Source of the DNA: Gemmatimonadota bacterium
Lineage (GTDB): Bacteria; Gemmatimonadota; Gemmatimonadetes; Gemmatimonadales; Gemmatimonadaceae
NCBI GenBank assembly: GCA_947471365.1
Contig: CANIWQ010000014.1
Location: 1-37,323 of the forward strand
Direction: 5' to 3'
Length of the DNA stretch: 37,323 nt
Of the stretch, positions 1 through 8,245 are shown piece after piece. The position numbers were made by a program, and so were the translations under genes. The notes beneath the pieces were generated by a model, which saw only the letters and a list, made by a program, of their open reading frames with translations, searched no databases and was not told the DNA's origin. The first letter of the stretch is position 1. Each line of letters begins with the position of its first letter.

Positions 1-85
1 CACTCCGCGCGCGGCCCGGGGCCGGCCCGCTTCGTGTATTTCGGTGGCGGCGCGAACCGCGACGAGCGGTTGGCGCGACCTTCGT

Positions 86-1444
86 TTACTTCAGGATCTT
101 GTGCTTGTAGTCGAGGCCCGTCTTGTACGGCCGCTCGGCGTACCCCGTATAGATCTGACGCGGGCGGGCGATCTTCTGTTCCTTGTCGAGGAGCAGTTCT
201 TCCCACTGCGACAGCCAGCCCGTGGTGCGGGCGATGGCGAACAACACCGTGAAATAATCGGTCGGGAAATGCATGGCCCGATAGATCAGCCCGGTGTAGA
301 AGTCCACGTTCGGGTAGAGCTTGCGCTTGATGAAGTACTCGTCGCTGAGGGCGATGCGCTCGAGTTCCAACGCGATCTCCATGTCGCGGCTCATGCCGGT
401 GACCTTCAGCACTTCGTCGCAGAGCTTCTTCACGATCTTGGCGCGCGGATCGTAGCTCTTGTACACGCGGTGACCAAAGCCCATGAGGCGACTCTCGCCC
501 TTGCCGCTCTTCACGTTCTCAATAAAGGCCGGGATGTTCTTGACGTCGCCAATCTCCTCGAGCATGCGGAGCACGGCTTCGTTCGCGCCACCGTGCAGCG
601 GGCCATAGAGCGCGGCCACGCCGGCGGCGATCGCCGAATACGGGTCGACGTGCGACGACCCCACCGCGCGCACCGCGTTGGTGGAGCAGTTCTGCTCGTG
701 GTCGGCGTGGAGAATGAAGAGAATGTCGATGGCCTTGGCGAAGACCGGATTGGCTTCGTACTTGGGCTCCGACATGCGCGCGATCATCGAGAGGTAGTTC
801 TCGGCGTACGGCAGCGAGTTGTCGGGATAGATGAAGGGCAGTCCCTTCACGTGACGATACGCGAACGCGGCGATCGTCGGCATCTTGGCGATCAGACGCG
901 TGAAGGCAATGTCGCGCTCGGTTTTGTCATGAATGTTCTTGGCGGTCGGGTAGAACGACGACAGCGCGGCGACACCAGCCGTGAGCATCGACATCGGATG
1001 CGCATCGTAGCGGAACCCTTCGAGGAACCGCTTGATATTCTCGTGCACATATGTGTGGTAGGTGATTTCCTGCACCCACTGGTCGTATTCGACCTGCGTC
1101 GGCAACTCGCCGTGACGCAGCAACCACGCCACTTCGAGGAAGCTCGCCTTTTCGGCCAGCTGTTCAATGGGATAGCCGCGATAGCGGAGAATGCCCTTGT
1201 CACCGTCGATGAAGGTGATGGCACTCCGGCACGACGCGGTGTTCATGAACGCCGGGTCGTAGCCCATGATGCCAAAATCATCGGCATTCACTTTGATCTG
1301 CTTCAGGTCCGACGTGCGAATGGTCTCGTCGGTGATCGGCGCGAAGTACACCTTGCCGGTGCGCGAGTCTTTGATCTCGAGATGGTCGCCTGCGGGCGCG
1401 GTGCCCGCGGCTCCTTGGGTCGCTGATTCAGTCATGGCCGCCAT
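86..1444 (-). CDS. gltA: citrate synthase (type II, hexameric family)
   Basis: Condenses acetyl-CoA and oxaloacetate to citrate in the cytoplasm, the entry step of the TCA cycle. The protein is about 452 residues, close to the usual 430 of the E. coli-type enzyme. Visible family motifs are LHADHEQNCST, GPLHGGANEAV (active-site His), GFGHRVYKSYDPRA (second His and Arg) and, near the C terminus, NVDFYTGLIY with the catalytic Asp. The N-terminal NADH-sensing type II beta domain is present (SRTGKVYFAPITDETIRTSDLKQ region). The ATG at 1444 is taken as start; an ATG at 1435 is equally possible, and a TTG at 1459 would extend the frame. No strong Shine-Dalgarno precedes any of them. The gene is monocistronic and diverges from the P-type ATPase. 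Identification is secure; only the start is open. Confidence 0.97.
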   Translation of the reverse strand: MAAMTESATQGAAGTAPAGDHLEIKDSRTGKVYFAPITDETIRTSDLKQIKVNADDFGIMGYDPAFMNTASCRSAITFIDGDKGILRYRGYPIEQLAEKASFLEVAWLLRHGELPTQVEYDQWVQEITYHTYVHENIKRFLEGFRYDAHPMSMLTAGVAALSSFYPTAKNIHDKTERDIAFTRLIAKMPTIAAFAYRHVKGLPFIYPDNSLPYAENYLSMIARMSEPKYEANPVFAKAIDILFILHADHEQNCSTNAVRAVGSSHVDPYSAIAAGVAALYGPLHGGANEAVLRMLEEIGDVKNIPAFIENVKSGKGESRLMGFGHRVYKSYDPRAKIVKKLCDEVLKVTGMSRDMEIALELERIALSDEYFIKRKLYPNVDFYTGLIYRAMHFPTDYFTVLFAIARTTGWLSQWEELLLDKEQKIARPRQIYTGYAERPYKTGLDYKHKILK

Positions 1445-1820
1445 GGTTCGAATGCCCAATGCTACGAGTGATCCAAGTCGGGAACTCGCAACGCTTCATG
1501 CGGTTACCGCTTGGACGTGAAAGATACTACGTGCTCGCGGCGGTGGTATCCGGAGAAGCGTAGGGGAGCCGGTCAGGGGTTCGACGATGGGGGCGTCAGG
1601 GGAATGCTGGTCACCGGCAAGCCTATGGGCGACTGGCCGATACGGACGGTATCGAGGCACGGATTTCGGCTCCAGCTGCCGGTGCGGTCCTAGCGATGTC
1701 CTCATCCGACAGGGCGCTCCGTTTGACCTAACCCCGCATCCGCCGAACACGAGGGAAGCACGGTTACGGGATTGCGACACAGGCGGCGCGCGAACGGAGG
1801 CAATCTGTGTACAATACGAG
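1445..1820. other. intergenic region between divergent gltA and mgtA-like genes
   Basis: About 375 bases without a convincing gene. Both start regions face outwards, so promoters for both must lie here. I see a TTGACC at 1723-1728 without a good partner at 17 bases, and a TACAAT at 1810-1815 just before the ATPase start. I find no recognisable Mg2+ riboswitch fold or leader peptide, but I cannot fold the RNA. Short open frames here have no family resemblance. Confidence 0.5.
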
Positions 1821-1821
1821 A
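1810..1821 (+). promoter_or_regulatory. possible -10 box giving a nearly leaderless mgtA transcript
   Basis: TACAAT at 1810-1815 matches a -10 hexamer at five of six positions and sits so close to ATG 1821 that transcription would start at or next to the start codon. No -35 box is visible at the expected spacing (CGCGCG there), so this is weak. Confidence 0.25.
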
Positions 1822-4475
1822 TGACGAGTATGGGGTCACTTCTGCCCGGAGCGCCCTCGCGGAGCGCCGCCCCGTCCGGCGATACGCTGCGGCCTTTTGC
1901 GTTTCAGTCGGCCGATGACGTGCTCGCCGCGCTGGAGAGCCGACGGGCAGGATTGTCGCCGGAGGAAGTCGAGCAGCGACGTGCCCAGTTCGGCCACAAC
2001 GAAGTGGCGCACGAGAAGCCGCCCTCGTGGTTTGCGCAGTTATGGCATGCCCTGGCCACGCCGTTCACGCTCGTGCTGTTGGCACTCGCCGGAGTGTCGT
2101 GGGCGACCGGTGACCGCGACGCGGCGTTGATCATTGGGTCGATGGTCGCGCTGGCCACAACACTGCGCTTCGCTCAGGAATATCGCTCCAACAAGGCTGC
2201 GCTCACATTGCGCGCGATGGTGCGCACGAGCGCCCTCGTGGAGCGCGAGGAAGTGGACGACGAGGGGGTCTCCAAGGGATCCAAGCGCGTCGAAATGCCG
2301 ATTGAGGAGTTGGTCCCCGGCGACATTGTCCACCTCGCCGCCGGTGACATGATTCCGGCGGACGTGCGGTTGCTCACGGCGAAGGACGTGTTCGTCAGCC
2401 AGTCCGCGCTCACCGGCGAGGCGCTTCCGGTCGAAAAGAGCGACGTGCCCCCGGCGGCCGACCTGGCGGCATCCGTCACGGAGCTTCCCACGCTCTGCTT
2501 GATGGGCACGAGCGTCATCAGTGGCGCGGCCGTTGCCGTGGTGGTGAATACCGGCGGGCGCACCACCTTTGGGTCGATGGCGCGCGGACTCGTGGGGCAG
2601 CGCGTCACCACGGCCTTTGACATTGGCGTCAACAAGGTGAGTTGGCTGCTGATCAAGTTCATGGCCGTGATGGTGCCCATTGTGTTCGTGATCAATGGAC
2701 TCACCAAGGGCAACTGGCTCGAAGCGTTTTTGTTCGGCATGGCGGTGGCGGTGGGGCTCACGCCGGAACTGTTGCCGATGATCGTGACAGCCAACCTCGC
2801 CAAGGGCGCGGTGGCGATGTCCAAGCGCAAGACGATCGTCAAGCGTCTCAACGCCATTCAGAACTTTGGCGCGATGGACGTGCTCTGTACCGATAAAACG
2901 GGCACGCTGACGCAGGACCACATCATCCTCGAGCAGCACCTCAACGTGGTGGGCGAGGAGGATGACTCCGTCCTCGACCTCGCCTACCTCAATAGCTATT
3001 ACCAAACCGGCCTCCGCAACCTGCTCGACGTGGCCATTCTCGAGCACGGCGAACTGCACGACATCCTCGGCGTCGACACCGTCTGGAAAAAGGTGGACGA
3101 GATTCCGTTCGACTTCGTGCGCCGGCGGATGAGCGTCGTGCTGGATCGGAACCGCGAAGTGCACGAACTCATCTGCAAGGGCGCCGTCGAGGAGATTATT
3201 GGATGCTGTACGCAGGTACGAGACGAAGACCGCATTGAACCGCTCGACGCCGACGCAATTGAAGCGGCAAAAGAAGTGGCGCGTGAATTGAATGAAGACG
3301 GCCTTCGCGTGGTGGCGGTGGCGTACCGCGAGTTCCCGACGCGGCAGCATCCGTTCACGGTGGCTGACGAGTGCGACATGATCCTCGCCGGCTTCATTGC
3401 CTTTCTCGACCCGCCGAAGGAATCCGCACGACCGGCGCTCGAAGCACTCCGCAAGAGCGGTGTGCGCGTGAAGATTCTCACCGGCGACAACGATGCGGTG
3501 ACGGTCAAGATCTGCCACGACGTGGGGCTCGAGGCGGGCGAGGTGGTGCTCGGCACCGTGGTCAGCGCCACGAGCGACACGGAACTGGAATCGCTCGCCG
3601 ATCGCACGACCGTGTTTGCCAAGCTCTCGCCGCAGGATAAAACGCGCATTGTGCAAGCGCTGCGGCGACGCGGTCATACCGTGGGATTCCTCGGCGACGG
3701 CATCAACGATGCCGGCGCACTGCGCGAGGCCGATGTCGGAATTTCCGTGGACACGGCCGTCGACATTGCCAAAGAATCGGCCGATATCATTCTGCTCGAA
3801 AAGAGTCTGATGGTGCTCGAGGAAGGGGTGATCGAAGGGCGCAAAACATTCGGCAACACCATCAAGTACATCAAAATGGCGGCGAGTTCGAACTTCGGAA
3901 ATGTGTTTAGCGTACTCGCGGCGAGTGCGTTCCTCCCGTTCCTGCCGATGCTCCCCGTGCAGATGCTGACGCAGAACCTGCTCTATGATTTTTCGCAGGT
4001 CGCCATTCCCTGGGATGACCTCGACCCGGAGTATCTCGACGTCCCGCGCCAATGGAAAGCGGATGACATTGGGCGCTTCATGTTGTTTGTGGGGCCCATC
4101 AGTTCGGTATTTGACATCGCCACGTTCCTGTGCCTGTGGTACGTGTTCGGCGCGGACGGCCTCGAGCACGCGTCGTTGTTCCAGGCGGGGTGGTTCATTG
4201 AAGGGCTGCTCTCGCAGACGCTGATCGTGCACATGATCCGCACCGAGAAAGTGCCCTTCCTCCAGAGCCGAGCGAGTTGGCCGGTGTTGGTGATGACCGC
4301 GCTCGTGATGACGGCGGGGATCGCGATTCCGTATCTCCCGCTCGGCGCGAAGCTCGGCTTTGAACCGCCACCCGGGTTGTACTTTCTCTTCCTCGGCATG
4401 GTGCTTGGCTGCTATCTGATGCTCACGCAGATCGTGAAGCGGTGGTACCTAAAGAAGTTCAACACCTGGCTGTGA
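1821..4475 (+). CDS. mgtA: magnesium-importing P-type ATPase (MgtA/MgtB family)
   Basis: P3-type cation ATPase of the inner membrane, expected to import Mg2+. About 884 residues, near the family length. In order: N-terminal cytoplasmic segment, first helix pair, actuator domain with SALTGEALPVEK, the phosphorylation site CTDKTGTLTQD (Asp at residue 358), nucleotide-binding domain, hinge GDGINDAGALREADVGIS, and a C-terminal bundle of helices. The phrases VTANLAKGAVAMSKRKTIVK and the stretch LLYDFSQVAIPWDDLDPEYL followed by IGRFMLFVGPISSVFDI are typical of MgtA rather than Ca2+ pumps. The frame is open upstream to 1587, but similarity begins only after ATG 1821 (MTSMGSLL); ATG 1830 is an alternative. 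A GGAGG at 1796-1800 is too far upstream to serve this start. A strong hairpin follows the stop. Confidence 0.93.
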   Translation: MTSMGSLLPGAPSRSAAPSGDTLRPFAFQSADDVLAALESRRAGLSPEEVEQRRAQFGHNEVAHEKPPSWFAQLWHALATPFTLVLLALAGVSWATGDRDAALIIGSMVALATTLRFAQEYRSNKAALTLRAMVRTSALVEREEVDDEGVSKGSKRVEMPIEELVPGDIVHLAAGDMIPADVRLLTAKDVFVSQSALTGEALPVEKSDVPPAADLAASVTELPTLCLMGTSVISGAAVAVVVNTGGRTTFGSMARGLVGQRVTTAFDIGVNKVSWLLIKFMAVMVPIVFVINGLTKGNWLEAFLFGMAVAVGLTPELLPMIVTANLAKGAVAMSKRKTIVKRLNAIQNFGAMDVLCTDKTGTLTQDHIILEQHLNVVGEEDDSVLDLAYLNSYYQTGLRNLLDVAILEHGELHDILGVDTVWKKVDEIPFDFVRRRMSVVLDRNREVHELICKGAVEEIIGCCTQVRDEDRIEPLDADAIEAAKEVARELNEDGLRVVAVAYREFPTRQHPFTVADECDMILAGFIAFLDPPKESARPALEALRKSGVRVKILTGDNDAVTVKICHDVGLEAGEVVLGTVVSATSDTELESLADRTTVFAKLSPQDKTRIVQALRRRGHTVGFLGDGINDAGALREADVGISVDTAVDIAKESADIILLEKSLMVLEEGVIEGRKTFGNTIKYIKMAASSNFGNVFSVLAASAFLPFLPMLPVQMLTQNLLYDFSQVAIPWDDLDPEYLDVPRQWKADDIGRFMLFVGPISSVFDIATFLCLWYVFGADGLEHASLFQAGWFIEGLLSQTLIVHMIRTEKVPFLQSRASWPVLVMTALVMTAGIAIPYLPLGAKLGFEPPPGLYFLFLGMVLGCYLMLTQIVKRWYLKKFNTWL

Positions 4476-4522
4476 GACATCGACGATCACGGAGACGGCG
4501 TGATGGGTTGATGATGAATGCA

Positions 4523-4557
4523 GAACGGGGGCGCCGCGAAGTGCGGCGCCCCCGTTC
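4523..4557. terminator. bidirectional terminator hairpin between convergent genes
   Basis: Perfect 15-bp stem (GAACGGGGGCGCCGC and its complement) with loop GAAGT, followed on the plus strand by TTGTTCT. It lies between the ends of the ATPase gene and the S41 peptidase gene and can serve both; the downstream T-richness favours the plus strand. Confidence 0.85.
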
Positions 4558-4575
4558 TTGTTCTAAACCGTGCGA

Positions 4576-7500
4576 CTACGGCAGCGGCTTGATCCGCTTG
4601 CCCCACGTCGGCGATGCCGGCTCCTTCGTGGCGCGTTGCACCGGCTTCGCCGCCAACTGCTTGAGCGCTTCTTGGATGGCACGCTCCAGCTGCGGGTCAC
4701 GTCCGGCCGCCATATCCTTGGGCCAGTTCTCTACGTCAATATCTGGTGCCTGCCCGACATTCTCGACGTCCCACTTGTCGTCGCGGCGGAAGAAGCCGCC
4801 ACGCGGTGCGATCATCGAGCCGCCGTCAATGAAGCCTGGTGTGTCGGCCGTGTGCACAAGGCCGCCCCACGTGCGCTTACCAACCAGCGTGCCGATCTTG
4901 CGGTTGTGGAACATCCAGGGCATGAGGTCGCCGCCGGAGCCCGCCATTTCATTGATGATCATCACCTTCGGGCCCCAGATGCCGGCGGCCGGACTCGTGA
5001 ACGGCATGCGGTCGCCGGCCACGTTGTTGAAGTAGCCGTCAAAGTCGCGCTGCAGCACGTCGATGATGTAATCGGCCGCCTGTCCGCCGCCGTTGAAGCG
5101 TTCGTCAATCACCGCGCCTTTGCGATCCTGCTGGGCGAAGTAGTAGCGATTGAAGCTCGTATAGCCCGGCTGACCGGTGTTGGGCAGATAGACATACGCG
5201 AGTTGGCCCTTGGAGAGCGAGTCCACCACGCGACGATTGTGTTCCACCCACGCGCGGGTGCGGAGTCCCTGATCGTTGGCGATCGGCACCACGGTGACGC
5301 GACGCGCACCCTCGAGCTGCGGCTTGTCGTTGAGACTCAGCACCACCTGACGATTCGCCGTGCCATCGAGCAGACGATAGATGTTATCCGGCGTCTTGAG
5401 CTCTTCGCCATTCACGGCCACGATGTAATCACCAACCTTTGCATCGAGCCCCGGTTCGCCGAGCGGCGCGCGGAGGTCGGGGTTCCAGCTTTCGGCATCG
5501 AAGATCTTGCTGATGCGGTAACGCCCCTGCTCAATGGTGAGATCGGCGCCCAACTGTCCGCCAGTGGAAGCCGGCACTTCGGGCATGTCGCCGCCACGCA
5601 CGTACGAGTGACCAACGGCGATTTCCGAGCCCATCATATCAAGCAGATAATTGAGATCGGCGCGGTGGTTTACGAATGGCAACAGCTGACCATAGAGTTG
5701 CTTCATCCGCGGCCAGTCGGAGCCGTGCATGTTCGGCACGTACAAGTAGTCGCGCTGGTTGCGCCACCCTTCATTGAAGATTTGCGCAAACTCGAGCTTG
5801 GGATCGATCTGCGCGCGCAGCGAGGCGTTGAGACGTCCAGCGCCCGCCTGCGGCGGCGTACGGTCGGCGTCGACGATAAACAGATTGGCACCGCCCCCCG
5901 CCCCGCCGGCAGCGGCACCGCGGCCACCGCCGCCGCCACCGCCGCGATACAACAGCTTGTGCCCGTCGAGACTCACGTCATAATCGGCAACGCCGGACAC
6001 GAACGCCGTCGCGCGCCGATCACGCAGCTGATACCGGTGGAGGGTGTTCCCCGCCCCGCCTGCACCGCCACGTCCGCCACCACCACCGGCGGTGCCAGCG
6101 GCCGGCGTCGGTTCGAGGAAATACACCGTGCCGGCAGCACCGGACTTGAGGCGAGTGTATTGACGTTCGGCGATCCCCGGTACGGCGAGAATGCGATTGC
6201 TGATGCCGTCAAAGTCGATGTCCACCGTCACCGCCGCGCTCCGCGGCGTGGCCGGACGTTCCGTAGCAGTAGCGGTAGCGTCCGGTGCTGCGGCGCCCGC
6301 ACCGGCGCCGCGTCCACCGCGTCCACCGGCTGCGCCACCCGCGGCGGCCGCAGGGGCGCCGGTTTCTTCGTCGCTTTCTGGCCCGAAGGGCGTCGTTTCG
6401 TTCTTCTTGAGCAGCGTCACGTAGAGCGCAAAGGTCTCGTCGTGATCGTAGTTCGACATGTCGAGCCACTGCGACTTGAGAGCGAAGTCGGTCGACGCGA
6501 AGAACCACAGATACTTGCCGCTCGCATCCCACGCCGGCCACGTCGCATCAGCGAGCCCGTCCGTGACCTGCTTGGCCTGCCCCGACTCGGCGTTCACCAC
6601 CACGACCGCCTTGTACAACGAGTTCAGGTGCTTCACGTACGCAATCCAACGCGAGTCCGGGCTCCACACCGGGTTCATGGTGCGCGACGGCACCATCCAC
6701 GGATCTTCACCGACAATCTTCGCTTGGCCCGACGCCACGTCGAGCACCCAGAGCTTGAGGTCGGTGTCGGTGTAGAGGAGCTTTTTGCCGTCGGGGCTCC
6801 ACGCTGGTGTGTAGTAGTGCTTGTGGTTCGGGAGCTTGATCGTGCGTGGCGGCGAGATGCCGTCCTGCGGCTCAATGACCAGCTCGTACTCACCCGTCTT
6901 GTCGGAGAAGTACGAGATGAACTTGCCGTCGGGGCTCCACGCCGGATCACGCTCGGCGGAACCGCTGGAGTTCGTGAGATTGCGCGCATCCCCCTTCTCC
7001 GCGGGAATGCTGAAGACTTCGCCCCGCGCTTCCACAGCGGCGCGCTTGCCCGTGGGGGAGATGGCCATCGCCGAAATGCGCGACGAGAGATCTTTCCACT
7101 CGGTCATCATCCACGGGAAATCGCCATTCACGGTGATGTTTACGATGTGCTGCTTCCCCGTCTTGGGGTCGAGCTCGTGCACATAGCCGCCCTGCTCAAA
7201 CACCACCACGCCCGCGCCGGCGTCGAGCATCTTGACGTCGTAGTCGGCGAAATCGGTTTCCTGCTTCAGCTTCTTGGCTTTGGTGTCGTAGGCCCACACG
7301 TTGGCCACGCCGTCACGGTCCGAGACGAAGTGCACGACATCCCCAACCCACGCCGGCTCCATGTCCTTGGAGTCCGTCCAGGGCGGCGACTCAAGTTCGA
7401 GTGATTTGAGGTCCACAATCCAGATGGGACGGTTCTTGCCGCCACGATAGTTGCGGCGTTCTTCGTCCCACGAGTTGTTCATGCGGTAGGCGACGCGCTT

Positions 7501-7995
7501 GCCGTCCGGTGAGATGCGCCCTTGGAAGGCGCGATTCATGGGGAGCGCTTCTTCTGGCCCCCCGGCGACGCTCACCGTGAAGAAGCGCGGTGCGGCGGTC
7601 GGCCCGTTGGTTTCGCGCGCAGAGGCAAAAAGGACCTTAGCGCCGTCGGGCGTCCACCCCTGCACGATATCGGCGGCGGTGTGCCAGGTGAGGCGCTTGG
7701 GCGTGCCGCCATCGACGGCCACGACGTAGACGTCGGTGTTGCCGTTGTAGGAGCCGCTGAAGGCCACCCATTTGCCGTCGGGGCTCAGCTTGGGATTTTC
7801 CGTGGTGCCCTGAAAACTGGTGAGTCGGCGAGCGAGCCCGCCGGCGCGCGGCACGGTCCAGATGTTCTGCGCGTAGGCAAAGGCAATGTGGTCGGCGCTC
7901 ACAGAGGGACTGCGCAGCATCCGCGTTTGGGCGGACAGCGCGGGGGTGAACACCGCGACCGCCGCGAGGGCGAGGAACGGGCGCAAACGTAGCAT
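4576..7995 (-). CDS. secreted tricorn-like S41 peptidase with propeller and PDZ domains
   Basis: About 1139 residues. A signal peptide (MLRLRPFLALAAVAVFTPALSAQ) places it in the periplasm or outside. The N-terminal half carries PD40/WD40-like propeller repeats (several WSPDGK or LSPDGK motifs). A PDZ domain follows (GLDAKVGDYIVAVNGEEL region), then an S41 protease core with DERFNGGG and NEMAGSGGDLMPW, where Ser1020 is the likely nucleophile, and APDIDVEN near the end. This order matches tricorn-protease relatives, which cut peptides admitted through propellers. Between the two propellers are three Gly/Ala/Arg-rich low-complexity inserts, unusual for archaeal tricorn. The frame is open to 8166, but the signal peptide fixes ATG 7995; no Shine-Dalgarno is visible. 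Peptidase family is secure; substrate is not known. Confidence 0.93.
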   Translation of the reverse strand: MLRLRPFLALAAVAVFTPALSAQTRMLRSPSVSADHIAFAYAQNIWTVPRAGGLARRLTSFQGTTENPKLSPDGKWVAFSGSYNGNTDVYVVAVDGGTPKRLTWHTAADIVQGWTPDGAKVLFASARETNGPTAAPRFFTVSVAGGPEEALPMNRAFQGRISPDGKRVAYRMNNSWDEERRNYRGGKNRPIWIVDLKSLELESPPWTDSKDMEPAWVGDVVHFVSDRDGVANVWAYDTKAKKLKQETDFADYDVKMLDAGAGVVVFEQGGYVHELDPKTGKQHIVNITVNGDFPWMMTEWKDLSSRISAMAISPTGKRAAVEARGEVFSIPAEKGDARNLTNSSGSAERDPAWSPDGKFISYFSDKTGEYELVIEPQDGISPPRTIKLPNHKHYYTPAWSPDGKKLLYTDTDLKLWVLDVASGQAKIVGEDPWMVPSRTMNPVWSPDSRWIAYVKHLNSLYKAVVVVNAESGQAKQVTDGLADATWPAWDASGKYLWFFASTDFALKSQWLDMSNYDHDETFALYVTLLKKNETTPFGPESDEETGAPAAAAGGAAGGRGGRGAGAGAAAPDATATATERPATPRSAAVTVDIDFDGISNRILAVPGIAERQYTRLKSGAAGTVYFLEPTPAAGTAGGGGGRGGAGGAGNTLHRYQLRDRRATAFVSGVADYDVSLDGHKLLYRGGGGGGGRGAAAGGAGGGANLFIVDADRTPPQAGAGRLNASLRAQIDPKLEFAQIFNEGWRNQRDYLYVPNMHGSDWPRMKQLYGQLLPFVNHRADLNYLLDMMGSEIAVGHSYVRGGDMPEVPASTGGQLGADLTIEQGRYRISKIFDAESWNPDLRAPLGEPGLDAKVGDYIVAVNGEELKTPDNIYRLLDGTANRQVVLSLNDKPQLEGARRVTVVPIANDQGLRTRAWVEHNRRVVDSLSKGQLAYVYLPNTGQPGYTSFNRYYFAQQDRKGAVIDERFNGGGQAADYIIDVLQRDFDGYFNNVAGDRMPFTSPAAGIWGPKVMIINEMAGSGGDLMPWMFHNRKIGTLVGKRTWGGLVHTADTPGFIDGGSMIAPRGGFFRRDDKWDVENVGQAPDIDVENWPKDMAAGRDPQLERAIQEALKQLAAKPVQRATKEPASPTWGKRIKPLP

Positions 7996-8059
7996 CGGAG
8001 GACGGGGCAAGAGGTTCTGGGTGCGGACAGGCGTGGGACGGAAAGTCGCGCACGACGTC

Positions 8060-8065
8060 CCTATA
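8060..8065 (-). promoter_or_regulatory. possible -10 box for the S41 peptidase gene
   Basis: On the minus strand the hexamer TATAGG lies about 65 bases before the start codon at 7995. No clear -35 box accompanies it. Confidence 0.2.
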
Positions 8066-8185
8066 GCATCGCGCCGACCGCTCCCCACGGCTAGGGGGAT
8101 CGACCGCACCTGTCGGCAATACCCCGACACGTGTCCCCCTGCAGCGGCCGAACCTCTCTGGGCCACGTCGTCCCGTCGCGTCCCA

Positions 8186-8212
8186 TTGGTGTGAAGCCTA
8201 CATTCCTATACC
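8186..8212 (+). promoter_or_regulatory. possible promoter for the Asp-box protein gene
   Basis: TTGGTG (8186-8191) and TATACC (8207-8212) are separated by 15 bases, a little short of the ideal 17, and lie 34 bases before the ATG at 8246. Weak sequence-only evidence. Confidence 0.3.
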
Positions 8213-8245
8213 GAATCGACCGCGCTCCTCGGACCAATCGAACCC

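Noticed and set aside
1-85. GC palindrome-like sequence (CGGCCCGGGGCCGG) at the left edge
   Set aside because: No T-run, no gene end in view except citrate synthase at 86; cannot be told from GC-rich background.
44-1426. 460-residue open frame antisense to citrate synthase
   Set aside because: Same reason: a shadow of the conserved gene.
1445-1820. Mg2+ riboswitch or leader peptide before the ATPase gene
   Set aside because: No conserved M-box sequence or Pro-rich leader peptide recognised by eye.
2040-4232. 730-residue open frame antisense to the Mg2+ ATPase gene
   Set aside because: His/Arg-rich shadow of a high-GC gene, no family pattern; the sense frame has all P-type ATPase motifs.
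4570-7404. 944-residue open frame antisense to the S41 peptidase gene
   Set aside because: Low-complexity Arg/His-rich translation typical of antisense GC shadows; the minus-strand protein is clearly real.
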